A stretch of DNA of 61,854 bases, from the NCBI RefSeq assembly GCF_001417815.1, contig NZ_BCFK01000017.1, positions 1-61,854 on the forward strand, given 5' to 3'. A program made the translations under genes and the position numbers. Below, piece by piece: positions 1 through 7,669 of the stretch (within the stretch, counting starts at the first letter, position 1; every line of letters starts with the position of its first letter). This stretch comes from Bifidobacterium aesculapii. GTDB taxonomy: Bacteria > Actinomycetota > Actinomycetes > Actinomycetales > Bifidobacteriaceae. Under the pieces are notes generated by a model. It searched no databases. It worked only from the letters and a program-made list of their open reading frames with translations, and was not told the DNA's origin.

Positions 1-2
1 TC

Positions 3-680
3 TTCCGCATGGCCCAGGAGAAGAAGCAGGTCGTCAAGGCCCCGATCGTCGAAGTGTTCAAGAAGTCCTGGAAGCAGGTCCTGCAGGCAACGTTCCTCGT
101 CGCCGTCACCTACACGCTGTTCTACACGCTCGCCACCTGGTCCCTCGCTTGGGGCACCAAGGAGCAGGGCGAAGGCGGCGGTGGCCTCGGCTTCACCAAC
201 CAGGAATACCTGCTCATGCTCATGATCGCCATCTGCGTGTTCGCGCTGTTCATCGTGATCTCCTGCGTCAACGCCGATAAGCTCGGCCGCAAGCGCGTCA
301 TCACCTTCTCCTCCTGCGCGCTCGTCGTGTTCGCCGCCCTGTTCCCGTTCCTGCTCAACGGCCAGATCGTCGGCCAGCGCAACTTCGTCGCCAACATGGT
401 CTTCCTGTGCGTCGGTTTCGCCCTGATGGGCACCGCGTTCGGCCCGATCGGCGCGTTCCTGCCCGAACTGTTCGAGGCCAACGTGCGCTACTCCGGCTCC
501 GGCATCGGCTACAACCTCGCCGCCATCGTCGGCGCGGCCTTCGTGCCGACCATCGCCACGTGGCTGTCCTCGCACTTCGGCGTGCACTCCGTGGGCCTGT
601 ACCTCGGCGTGATGGCCGTGTGCTGCCTCGTCGCCGTGCTGACCTGCAAGGAGACGAAGGACGTTGATTTCACCAAGTGA
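3..680 (+). CDS. MFS transporter, metabolite:H+ symporter type (C-terminal part)
   Basis: The gene enters from the left edge; only about 225 C-terminal residues are present, and the Met at position 9 is internal rather than a start. About six membrane segments are visible. The loop ADKLGRKRVI matches the MFS D-x-x-G-R-R/K motif between helices 8 and 9. The stretch PELFEANVRYSGSGIGYNL is typical of the metabolite:H+ symporter subgroup (shikimate, proline/betaine and dicarboxylate carriers). It would be a cytoplasmic-membrane proton symporter for a small organic solute. The substrate cannot be deduced from this half. It ends in TGA and is followed by hairpins, so it is not obviously co-transcribed with the ilvC gene downstream. 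Confidence 0.85.
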   Translation, partial: FRMAQEKKQVVKAPIVEVFKKSWKQVLQATFLVAVTYTLFYTLATWSLAWGTKEQGEGGGGLGFTNQEYLLMLMIAICVFALFIVISCVNADKLGRKRVITFSSCALVVFAALFPFLLNGQIVGQRNFVANMVFLCVGFALMGTAFGPIGAFLPELFEANVRYSGSGIGYNLAAIVGAAFVPTIATWLSSHFGVHSVGLYLGVMAVCCLVAVLTCKETKDVDFTK

Positions 681-737
681 AATCAACGGCAGGTTTCTGC
701 CTTCGCTTCGGCTGTCGCCTCGCTCAGGCGTCGCCTA

Positions 738-760
738 TGGGAAGCCCACTGGGCTTCCCA
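738..760. terminator. Hairpin, probable terminator of the MFS gene
   Basis: TGGGAAGCCCA is followed after one base by its exact complement TGGGCTTCCCA. There is no clear U-tract, so factor-independent termination is only plausible. Confidence 0.35.
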
Positions 761-791
761 CTTGACGGCGCCGCACGGACGTTGGTTTCAC

Positions 792-836
792 GGCTCCCTC
801 TGCCGAGGGGACTCCCGCGAAGCGGTGGGGGGAGAG
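792..836. repeat. Palindromic repeat, copy 1 of 3
   Basis: A stretch beginning GGCTCCCTCTG and ending GGTGGGGGGAGAGG. It shares its ends and its two-hairpin layout with segments at 58860-58907 and 59592-59640. This copy is intergenic. Confidence 0.5.
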
Positions 837-1112
837 GTCGACGCGGTGCGGTTGAGACCGCATCGATTCCCAAACTTTCCAGCTGTAATCGTCTTTGATT
901 TCGGCTTGATTCCATAACTGAAAACGCAACTCAATATTTGGACGCGGGTGGCCGCGTCAATCACCGGTGGACTAGAAATAGACCCCAGTGGACCGATGAC
1001 TTTCCCGACACAAGGACACAATCCTTCTCGTCGAAGGCCGTCAGCAATCTCACCGATTGCCGGACGTGCAGTTTTCGTTCGGCACACTGAACAACATAAA
1101 GGAGTGCCTATC

Positions 1113-2165
1113 ATGGCAGCAACTATCTGGTACGAGAAGGACGCCGATCTGTCCGTGTTCGATGGCAAGAAGGTCGCCGTTCTCGGTTACGGCTCCCAGG
1201 GCCACGCCCACGCGCTGAACCTGCGCGACTCCGGCGTCGACGTGGTCGTCGGCCTGCGCCCGACCTCCAAGTCCGTCGAGTTCGCCAAGGAGCAGGGCCT
1301 TGAGGTCAAGCCGGTCGGCGAGGCCGTCGCCGAAGCCGACGTGGTCATGGTGCTGCTGCCTGACCAGTACCAGGCCGCCGTCTACAAGAACGACATCGAG
1401 CCGAACCTGAAGCCGGGCGCCGCCCTGGCCTTCGCCCACGGCTTCAACATCCACTACGGCTACATCAAGCCTTCCGAGGATCACCCGGTGTTCATGGTCG
1501 CCCCGAAGGGCCCGGGCCACATCGTGCGTCGTGAGTACGCCGCCGGCCGTGGCGTCCCGGTCGTCGTCGCCGTCGAGCAGGATCCGGACGGCAAGACCTG
1601 GCCGCTGTGCCTCGCCTACGCGAAGGCCCTCGGTGCCCTGCGCGCCGGCGCCATCAAGACCACCTTCACCGAGGAGACCGAGACCGATCTGTTCGGCGAG
1701 CAGGACGTCCTCATGGGCGGCATCAACCACCTGTGCGACATGGGCTTCGACGTGCTGACCGAGGCTGGCTACCAGCCGGAGATCGCCTACTTCGAGGTGT
1801 TCCACGAGCTGAAGATGCTCGTCGACCTCGCCAACGAGGGTGGTCTGAACAAGGCCCGTTGGTCCTGCTCCGACACCGCCCAGTACGGCGACTACACCTC
1901 CACGGTCATCACCGAGGAGACCAAGAAGCGCATGCAGTACCAGCTCAAGCGCATCCAGGACGGCTCCTTCGCCAAGGAGTTCATGGACGACCAGGCCGCC
2001 GGCGCCCCGAAGTTCAAGAAGCTGCAGGAGGAGTTCTCCCACCCGCACCTCGAGACCGTCGGCCCGAAGCTGCGCGCCATGTTCTCCTGGAACAACGGCC
2101 CGGCCAAGGATCAGGACGAGGCCGAGTCCTTCAACGGCAAGATCGCTCGTACCCAGGTTCAGTGA
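1113..2165 (+). CDS. ilvC: Ketol-acid reductoisomerase, copy 1
   Basis: NADPH-dependent acetohydroxy-acid isomeroreductase, the second step of valine and isoleucine synthesis; cytosolic. The 350 residues are the length of class I (short) enzymes. The Rossmann motif [17 protein letters not shown] lies near residue 25, the cofactor-specificity loop is RPTSKS, and the metal-binding block is [10 protein letters not shown]. The start at 1113 is set by AAAGGAG at 1098-1104 and by the family N-terminus [15 protein letters not shown] strong terminator follows at 2224. A paralogue lies 8 kb downstream in the same orientation; over one long internal block the two are nearly identical at DNA level. Codon use is that of a highly expressed gene. 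Confidence 0.97.
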   Translation: MAATIWYEKDADLSVFDGKKVAVLGYGSQGHAHALNLRDSGVDVVVGLRPTSKSVEFAKEQGLEVKPVGEAVAEADVVMVLLPDQYQAAVYKNDIEPNLKPGAALAFAHGFNIHYGYIKPSEDHPVFMVAPKGPGHIVRREYAAGRGVPVVVAVEQDPDGKTWPLCLAYAKALGALRAGAIKTTFTEETETDLFGEQDVLMGGINHLCDMGFDVLTEAGYQPEIAYFEVFHELKMLVDLANEGGLNKARWSCSDTAQYGDYTSTVITEETKKRMQYQLKRIQDGSFAKEFMDDQAAGAPKFKKLQEEFSHPHLETVGPKLRAMFSWNNGPAKDQDEAESFNGKIARTQVQ

Positions 2166-2223
2166 TTCTGGCCGCGTAAGCGGTAGTCGCGGATTGGCCG
2201 CAAGGTTTTCCGCGTAGAAGTAG

Positions 2224-2261
2224 GGCCGCCACTTCGATTCCCATCGAGGTGGCGGCCTTTT
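2224..2261 (+). terminator. Rho-independent terminator of ilvC copy 1
   Basis: A 14-bp stem (GGCCGCCACTTCGA at 2224-2237, with its complement at 2244-2257 carrying one G-U pair) is followed by TTTT. Confidence 0.85.
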
Positions 2262-3244
2262 CGCGTTGCTGCGGAGGGGAGGGGCCACAATAAGCTGAGT
2301 CAGCGCTGATGCTGGCGGCGTAGGTATTCACGCAGGAACGGTACGGCGAAATCGACTTCGCCGCGTTCGGTCTCGCGGATGGCATAGGCGTCGAGCAGGC
2401 GTTTGCGGTATGTCGCGGCGTAGTTGTTGGTTTTGCCCATGCGCCGGGCGATGTCGCTGGTGGAGGCGAGGACCATCGGACGTCGCCATCGCTTCCAGAT
2501 ACGCCCGGTCGTTGCGTGAGAGTCCGTGCAGCTCGGGAACGCATACGGCGTTGTCAAGATCGATTCGCGCTTCGGCGAGACCGTCGGTGATATCGCCGTC
2601 AGTGACGATATCCGAGTCTCGCATGTCGGCTGCATCCCAGATGTGGTATCCGACCAGCTGGATTATGTACGGGTATCCGCGGGTCGCCTCGGCGGCGATG
2701 CGAAGCTGCTCGTCGTCGATTTCCATGCCGGCGCTTCGGAAGGTAGTGCTGAACGCGTCCTGCACGTCGTTGATCGGTACGTCGGTCAGCACATTGGTTT
2801 TCGCTCGGCGGAGGAATGCGATGACCTCATTGTTGAACAGATCGGAGATCATCTGGGGGAGTCCGGCGAATGCGATGGCGATGTCGCGGCGCTCTCGAAC
2901 CTGATGCTGGATCGCCGTGGCCAGCGCGATCATATCGGAGCGTTGCGCGGCTTGCGTCTCGTCTATGGTGATCAGCAGTCCGGCGTGATGTTTGGCGAGT
3001 GCGTCGAGACGTGCGGACATGGCTTGACGCATGGTTTCCGGCATGCGTTTGGGGGACAGCTCCGCTTCGCCCAAGCTTACGCTTGTGCCGGCGAAGCTTA
3101 CGGCCGGCTTGATGGAGAGCCTGTCGAGCATATGGTCCTTGCTTCGCAATTCGTTGACAAGACGTTCGCACAGGCCTTCCGAAGCGGTTTCTTCGATGAC
3201 GTCCCATTTTCGGGCTCGGGCTTTGTCTCCGAATACGGTGAGCA

Positions 3245-3252
3245 TAACCGTT
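3245..3252. repeat. Left 8-bp target site duplication
   Basis: TAACCGTT sits directly outside the left end of the element. The identical octamer sits at 7179-7186. An 8-bp duplication is the usual length for IS1595-family elements. Confidence 0.93.
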
Positions 3253-3277
3253 GGCTCTGTTAAACCAGCTTTGACAT
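3253..3277. repeat. Left terminal inverted repeat
   Basis: GGCTCTGTTAAACCAG, then CT, then TTGACAT. It differs from the right end only at bases 17-18 (CT versus AA). The inward-facing TTGACA could act as a -35 element for the transposase. Confidence 0.92.
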
Positions 3278-3299
3278 GGCATCCTAAAAGTCCAATACT
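3271..3299 (+). promoter_or_regulatory. Candidate transposase promoter starting in the terminal repeat
   Basis: TTGACA at 3271-3276 lies inside the terminal repeat. A 17-base spacer separates it from AATACT at 3294-3299. The -35 match is perfect and the -10 is moderate. Confidence 0.45.
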
Positions 3300-3326
3300 G
3301 TAGTTGCACTGAGATTACAGTATTGG
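3292..3326 (+). promoter_or_regulatory. Hairpin covering the transposase ribosome binding site
   Basis: Perfect 11-bp arms, CCAATACTGTA (3292-3302) and TACAGTATTGG (3316-3326), with a 13-base loop. The right arm includes the first bases of GGAGGT. Transcripts read in from outside the element could fold this way and block translation. It could alternatively be a repressor site. Confidence 0.5.
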
Positions 3327-3337
3327 AGGTGATGGCG

Positions 3338-4344
3338 ATGGGGCTCGCCGACGCGGTACGCAGACAGCTCAAGGACATGGGGCCGGTCGAACGCGAAAAC
3401 GCGGTGCGTGAACTGCGTGAGGTCCTGTACGAGGACGCCTACGACACGATCACCGCGCATGACGATGTGCCCGCCTGTCCCTGTTGCGGTTCCGTCTCCA
3501 TCGTCAGGAAGGGCCATAACCCGAACGGCTCCCAGCGTTGGATGTGCAAGGACTGCCGGCGCACGTTCTCGCAGACGAGGGACACGCTGATCGGCCGGTC
3601 GAAGCTACCGGTAGCCAAGTGGATGAATGCTTCGTGGGTTGTCTTCCGTTGCGTGAATGCGCCTCGCGCTGCAAGGTGTCGCTGCGCACCGCGTGGCTCA
3701 TGCGCCGCCGCCTGCTCAAGTGCCTCGAACGGTTCCTGCCGAAGTTCACGGCCGGCGCTGGCGTGTCCGTCCAGCTGGATGAGACGTATCTGCGCGAAAG
3801 CTTCAAAGGCAACCACAGGAAGGGCAAGTTCCGGCTCCCGCGCCCCGCACGGCATCGCGGATGCTCCCTGCGCAAGCGTGGATTGTCGAAGGAGCAGATC
3901 TGTGTCATGACCGGCGTCGCCGATTCCGGCATCGCGTTCGCCGCATTGAACGGGCGTGGCGTCATCTCCAAGCGGCGCGCCCTTGAATCACTCGCCGGGC
4001 GCGTCGGCAAAGGCGCTCTCGTCATGGCAGACGAGGCCGCCGCCTACCCGGGCGCGATGGAAGTATTGGGGGCCATGTTCGAGCAGGTGGACGCGAAATC
4101 GCATCGCATCAACCGGATCAACACGCTCCACTCGAACCTCGACGGGTTCCTCGCTGGATTCAAGGGCGTGAGCACGAAGCGCCTGCAAAGCTATCTGACA
4201 TGGTTCCTGTGGCGGCGCTCGTTCCGCGACGACAGGAACGGCAGCATCATCAGACAGGTCGCCGCCCAGCCCTGCCCCGGCGTGACGCGCGACCGGAGCC
4301 ATGTGCTCCCGCTGTACATGGACTACTGGGGCATGGCCACATGA
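3338..4344 (+). pseudogene. IS1595-family transposase, frameshifted
   Basis: A ribonuclease-H-fold DDE transposase with an N-terminal zinc ribbon (CPCCG, then CKDCRRTF), as in the IS1595/ISXO2 family. The first frame runs to about 3625 (GRSKLPVAKWMN). The rest is in the -1 frame (ECFVGCLPLRECASRC, then QLDETYLRESFKG, MADEAAAYPGAM and HRINRINTLHSNLDGF, carrying the two Asp and the terminal Asn/Lys region), ending at 4342-4344. No slippery heptamer is seen at the junction near 3621-3630, and a few residues expected in the family are missing there, so a small deletion is more likely than programmed frameshifting. The start at 3338 is chosen because GGAGGT (3325-3330) is correctly spaced from it. 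Confidence 0.85.
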
Positions 4345-4397
4345 CGGATGCAAGTACACTGTACATATCTACACTGTCGAACAGGAAGGAGACTGGC
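4345..4397 (+). promoter_or_regulatory. Candidate promoter/operator of the passenger operon
   Basis: Two direct copies of TACACTGT (4355-4362 and 4370-4377) start 15 bases apart, with a TGTA/TACA inverted pair between them. This is the layout expected for a ribbon-helix-helix repressor binding its own promoter. AGGAAGGAG follows as ribosome binding site for the ATG at 4398. Confidence 0.4.
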
Positions 4398-4568
4398 ATG
4401 GCGAACACGCCAACCACGACCATGCGCCTCGACCCAGAACTGAAGGACAAGGCCATGAGCATACTCGAACCGTTGGGGTTGAGCATGACCGGGGCAGTCA
4501 CCATATTCCTCAAAGCCGTGGTGCGCGAAAACGGACTGCCGTTCGAAGTGAAGAACAAGGAGAACTGA
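4398..4568 (+). CDS. DinJ/RelB-like antitoxin-type ribbon-helix-helix protein, short
   Basis: 56 residues with an N-terminal ribbon-helix-helix fold: TTTMRLDPELKDKAMSILE, GLSMTGAVTIFLK, then ENGLPFEVK. This is characteristic of DinJ/RelB antitoxins. Family members run to about 80-90 residues; this one lacks the C-terminal arm that wraps the toxin. No RelE/YafQ-type toxin gene is present: the next gene, 6 bases downstream, is the R-M enzyme. The most economical reading is a DNA-binding regulator of the passenger operon rather than a working antitoxin. The start is fixed by AGGAAGGAG 8 bases upstream. A degraded toxin-antitoxin pair is the alternative. Confidence 0.75.
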   Translation: MANTPTTTMRLDPELKDKAMSILEPLGLSMTGAVTIFLKAVVRENGLPFEVKNKEN

Positions 4569-4574
4569 GGCAGG

Positions 4575-7112
4575 ATGCCTTACGAAGACACTCGATATAA
4601 AGAACATCATGAAGTACGGCTGCCTTTGCTTAAACAGCTGTTGGGCAAAGGATGGAACCGAGACCAGATCATCTGCCCCTCTCCGGATAGCGACGATAGG
4701 GAATGGCAGGTCCCCAGAACGCCCTCAGATAATTCCGTAAGGGAATCCGGAAGACGTTTTGCTGGATTCCCCGTCGATATGGCCATATTCGACGAGCCTC
4801 AGCATCGGGGAGAATGGGACCATGTCATAGCTTTGGTCGAAACGAAGGCTCCCACACATGAGGAAGGCATCTCGCAGCTGGAGACATATCTCGGGCTGGA
4901 GCCAAATGCCGTGCTTGGCATATGGTCCAACGGTTCGTCGATTTCACTTGTATACAAGCAGGTCGATCTTCATTACAAAGTCATTCGAGACGCCGCATTG
5001 CCGTCTCCTTCCGACAATATCCTGTTTGCTGGCGATGAGCCGCTTACTTACGGCGAACTCCGAAACCATGAGGAAATCAGCGGGAAGGGTCTGAATCATC
5101 TGTTCTCGGAATTGCTGGACCATATCGTGGCCGGTGATTCCAAGTCCACGAGGGCGGACGACCGTTTGGACAACATGTGCGACATGCTGCTCTTGAAGAT
5201 GGATTCGGACACCAATGGCAAGATGGCGCGCAATCCCGATGAGGCGGTTCTGGAATTCCAGATTCTCGCCACTCCGCAGGAAACAGCGAAACGCATCAAC
5301 GCCTGCTTCGAGGAGTATGTGGATAAATACCCGTTCCTGTTCGAGGACAATACGTCGAAGACCATCAAGTTCGACGACGAGACGATACACGCCATCGTCT
5401 ACCGCTTGCAGAACATCAATCTCAAGGCAGCGGCACCGGAAACACTGTCGGCGGCATTTCAGGTATTCCGCTCGGCCAACGTCAAACAAGGCGAAGGACA
5501 GTATTTCACGCCTCAGCGTATCATCGAAGCGGCCGTCAAACTTACCGGGGTTGACTATCACGACAAAGTCATCGACCCGGCATGTGGTACGGGCGGTTTT
5601 CTCTTTGAATCGTACAGCAACCTTCTTTCCCAAGCGACCTCCGAGCAAAAGGATGAAATCCGGACGTGGGCGCATCATAACCTGTATGGGGTCGATTTGG
5701 ATTCCATCAACGTCAAACTGTCCAGAGCTCTGATGATCGGGGCTCGTGACGGCTCCACGAACATCGTGCTCGGGGATTCTCTGAGAGAAGGCAAATGGCT
5801 GGAGTTTCCCAAACTTGCCCCGGTTATAGGCCATGAAGCCGATGGTTCGTACAGTGTCGTCCTCACGAATCCTCCATTCGGGGAGAAGCTGAAGATCAAG
5901 GCCACGGATGCCAAAGCGGCTGAATACTCTATCTGCAAGCACACAAGCGGTGGTGCGGCAAGCGACAAATACGCCGACACGGAACTCGGTCTGGTATTCA
6001 TGGAACGGGCCTATCGACTGCTTGCTAACGGCGGACGTCTTGGTATCGTCCTTCCGGAAACATACTTCTTTTCAACGTCCTACCGCTGGTTCCGAACGTG
6101 GGTCGATGAACGCTTCGATCTGCTCGCCGTAATGAACGTTCCCATGGAGGCGTTTCAAGGTTTCTGCCGAGCGAAGACGAATTTCTACGTCATGCGTAAA
6201 AGACCAGTGGGAGACAAGCCAGCGCTACCACTTCCATCATGGGCGGAAACGGGGCGCACCTGGATCACCTATGCTCCGACGATCGGCATCAACAAGGATG
6301 GCAAAACCCTGTTCAAAGTGAACAAGGACGGAATCCGGACTGCGGAAATCGACGACAAGGTGCTGTCCGACGTTGAGGCGCTTGTCAAAGGCAAAAAGGA
6401 GACGGAAACATCACGTTTCGTCCCCACTCCAGATTCGTTGTCGTTGGCTTTCCTCGGAGTGCCGCAATACTATGACCAGACCAGTGTCCTTGAATTTGAG
6501 AGGTATGTTGGCACCCACTTTGGAAACTTCTCAACACGCTCATTGGGTGATCTGGTCGATGATGGAATCATCACCGTGGAAAACGGGCATGGCAGTCCCT
6601 CAGCCGACACTCGCAATGGAACCATCCCATACGTGAAAGTCTCCGATCTCCGTGCAGGCATGGTCAACTTCAATTCCACCAACATGGTCCCCTTATCCGT
6701 GGCACAGCGCTTTTGGCATGGGACGGATAGTGGATTGTCTCCGTGGAGCATAGTCACACCATCACGGGCCTCCAAGAACATAGGTGAGCCATCCGTGCTT
6801 CTTCCTGGTCAGGAACAGGCAGTGTTCACTAAAGAGACCCTGATCATGAACACCACGGATAAAGCCGACTTTGACAACTTCTATCTGGGATGGGCACTTG
6901 ATCTTGATGTCGTACGCCGCCAATGGGCGCGTGTCGTATTCATGCAGACGAATCGCGAGGACCTGGGAACCCGGTATCGCGAAATACTGATTCCGATTCC
7001 GGATACCAGAGAGGACGGGGAACGAGTCTCGCTTCATTACCGGGAGTACTATCAAACCATCGCACGGTCACGGTCTGCTTATCTGAAAGCGCGTGCATCT
7101 CAAAACCAGTAA
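4575..7112 (+). CDS. Single-chain restriction-modification enzyme (nuclease-N6-adenine methylase-specificity fusion)
   Basis: 845 residues. The N-terminus resembles HsdR N-terminal nuclease domains, with a PD-(D/E)xK-like core D68 (FPVDMAIFD) and E89-x-K91 (VETKAP). A type I HsdM/N6-adenine methyltransferase domain follows: GEGQYFTPQRI near 306, the AdoMet motif DPACGTGGF at 334-342 and the catalytic motif NPPF at 432-435. The last 200 residues (from about 640) look like one HsdS-type target-recognition half (LGDLVDDGIITVENG, IPYVKVSDLRAG, TNREDLGTRYREILIPIP). The protein could therefore cut and methylate with its own specificity, as type IIG enzymes do. No helicase motor, separate HsdR or HsdS is nearby. 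GC is lower than in neighbouring genes and it lies inside the IS1595-like element. Whether the nuclease part cuts is inferred from the motif only. Confidence 0.82.
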   Translation: MPYEDTRYKEHHEVRLPLLKQLLGKGWNRDQIICPSPDSDDREWQVPRTPSDNSVRESGRRFAGFPVDMAIFDEPQHRGEWDHVIALVETKAPTHEEGISQLETYLGLEPNAVLGIWSNGSSISLVYKQVDLHYKVIRDAALPSPSDNILFAGDEPLTYGELRNHEEISGKGLNHLFSELLDHIVAGDSKSTRADDRLDNMCDMLLLKMDSDTNGKMARNPDEAVLEFQILATPQETAKRINACFEEYVDKYPFLFEDNTSKTIKFDDETIHAIVYRLQNINLKAAAPETLSAAFQVFRSANVKQGEGQYFTPQRIIEAAVKLTGVDYHDKVIDPACGTGGFLFESYSNLLSQATSEQKDEIRTWAHHNLYGVDLDSINVKLSRALMIGARDGSTNIVLGDSLREGKWLEFPKLAPVIGHEADGSYSVVLTNPPFGEKLKIKATDAKAAEYSICKHTSGGAASDKYADTELGLVFMERAYRLLANGGRLGIVLPETYFFSTSYRWFRTWVDERFDLLAVMNVPMEAFQGFCRAKTNFYVMRKRPVGDKPALPLPSWAETGRTWITYAPTIGINKDGKTLFKVNKDGIRTAEIDDKVLSDVEALVKGKKETETSRFVPTPDSLSLAFLGVPQYYDQTSVLEFERYVGTHFGNFSTRSLGDLVDDGIITVENGHGSPSADTRNGTIPYVKVSDLRAGMVNFNSTNMVPLSVAQRFWHGTDSGLSPWSIVTPSRASKNIGEPSVLLPGQEQAVFTKETLIMNTTDKADFDNFYLGWALDLDVVRRQWARVVFMQTNREDLGTRYREILIPIPDTREDGERVSLHYREYYQTIARSRSAYLKARASQNQ

Positions 7113-7124
7113 CCAGTAAATTGA

Positions 7125-7154
7125 GGGGCGGCAAATGGAGCCGCCCCACTTTTA
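7125..7154 (+). terminator. Terminator at the right end of the transposon
   Basis: Stem GGGGCGGC (7125-7132) pairs with GCCGCCCC (7140-7147), followed by ACTTTTAT. It ends the passenger transcript just before the terminal repeat. Confidence 0.8.
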
Positions 7155-7178
7155 TGTCAATTCTGGTTTAACAGAGCC
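7154..7178. repeat. Right terminal inverted repeat
   Basis: The reverse complement begins GGCTCTGTTAAACCAG, then AA, then TTGACAT. It matches the left end at 23 of 25 positions. Confidence 0.92.
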
Positions 7179-7186
7179 TAACCGTT
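7179..7186. repeat. Right 8-bp target site duplication
   Basis: TAACCGTT, identical to 3245-3252. Confidence 0.93.
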
Positions 7187-7366
7187 TTGCCGGTACCGCA
7201 GGCCCCGGTGATCACCATGATGCGTCCCGGTGCTCCTACGCCGTTATCGAGACCTTTCTCGAAGTCCCGAATGACTTTGGCTCGCCCGATGAGCAGAGGA
7301 GGCTCCCCACCGGCGGTCGGCTTGAACGGGTTTGCTGGCGTGCGCACTGTTGCCTCCTGAAATGGT

Positions 7367-7402
7367 GATATAAAGCCAAATCAAAAATATCAAAAATATC
7401 AA
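7367..7402 (-). promoter_or_regulatory. AT-rich repeated promoter region of the broken ATPase gene
   Basis: On the minus strand, tandem TTTTGATA-type units (spacing 10 bases) run into TTGATA (7393-7388), a 15-base spacer and TATATC (7372-7367), ahead of the GTG start. The repeats may be operator half-sites. The assignment rests on composition and position only. Confidence 0.35.
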
Positions 7403-7414
7403 AGGAGGCTGTTG

Positions 7415-7591
7415 ATGGTCACGGCTGACGTTGTTGATGTTGTCATTATCCACGTGGTGCGTTGCTTCCTGTGCTCCGCGCGATTTTGGTGCGGAGAACG
7501 CGCGACGAGAGGAGTCCGGAACGAGTCGCGCCGGCCTTGTTCCGGTGCATTGTCCCGATGTCCGCATGATGGAATGCGGTGCCTTGGGTAA
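7415..7591 (+). CDS. Possible small protein of 58 residues
   Basis: ATG at 7415 is preceded at ideal spacing (6 bases) by AAAGGAGG (7401-7408); the frame closes with TAA at 7589-7591. The N-terminus is hydrophobic (MVTADVVDVVIIHVV), while the rest is rich in Cys and Arg and resembles non-coding frame translation. No family is recognised. It lies divergent from the broken ATPase and upstream of the protease gene. The ribosome binding site is the only positive evidence. Confidence 0.22.
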   Translation: MVTADVVDVVIIHVVRCFLCSARFWCGERATRGVRNESRRPCSGALSRCPHDGMRCLG

Positions 7592-7669
7592 TAATGCGTG
7601 GTTACTCTAATCCGCATCGCCTCGTACTGAACGGTGCGGGCGTATTCGAGAGGGAAGAAGGATCGGACC

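Larger units (their letters stand above)
681..1112. other. Intergenic region between MFS gene and ilvC copy 1
   Basis: No convincing gene is seen in these 432 bases. The region holds a 11-bp-arm hairpin at 738-760 and a copy of a palindromic repeat at 792-836 that recurs at 58860 and 59592. The rest is untranslated leader for ilvC. An in-frame extension of ilvC back to about 948 exists but lacks family similarity and a ribosome binding site. Confidence 0.6.
3253..7178. mobile_element. IS1595-like transposon with restriction-modification passenger genes
   Basis: The 3,926-bp element is bounded by 25-bp terminal inverted repeats (23 of 25 positions match; both begin GGCTCTGTTAAACCAG) and by perfect 8-bp direct repeats. 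It contains a DDE transposase of ISXO2/IS1595 type (frameshifted), a DinJ/RelB-like small protein and a single-chain R-M enzyme, all on the plus strand. Passenger genes, methyltransferases among them, are known in the IS1595 family. The passenger region is clearly lower in GC than its surroundings, indicating foreign origin. The perfect duplication and nearly intact ends suggest fairly recent insertion, although the transposase now looks broken. Confidence 0.9.
2300..7347 (-). pseudogene. AAA-type ATPase gene, split by a transposon and frameshifted
   Basis: The gene is read on the minus strand. Its 5' part (7347-7179) starts at a GTG with AGGAGG at 7358-7353 and ends in the Walker A motif GACGTGKT. 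Its 3' part (3252-2300) resumes with VMLTVFGD. Removing the element and one copy of the 8-bp duplication gives a continuous frame, GACGTGKTVMLTVFGD. The remainder has LLITIDETQAA (Walker B-like) and a C-terminal winged-helix-like segment (STSDIARRMG, YRKRLLDAYAI). A second lesion, a one-base shift near 2465-2480, separates MATSDGP from the C-terminal 50 residues, which lie in another frame ending at 2300. The intact protein would have been about 370 residues: a cytosolic P-loop ATPase of unknown role, of a type common in bifidobacteria. Confidence 0.85.

Noticed and set aside
948..1112. N-terminal extension of ilvC copy 1
   Set aside because: No ribosome binding site at the upstream codon, sequence unlike the family, and an ideal AAAGGAG before 1113.
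3605..3650. Programmed frameshift in the transposase
   Set aside because: No slippery heptamer at the junction and residues conserved in the family seem to be missing, pointing to deletion.
4569..4574. Missing toxin partner of the DinJ/RelB-like protein
   Set aside because: Only 6 bases separate it from the R-M gene, and no small RelE/YafQ-like frame was found on either strand inside the element.
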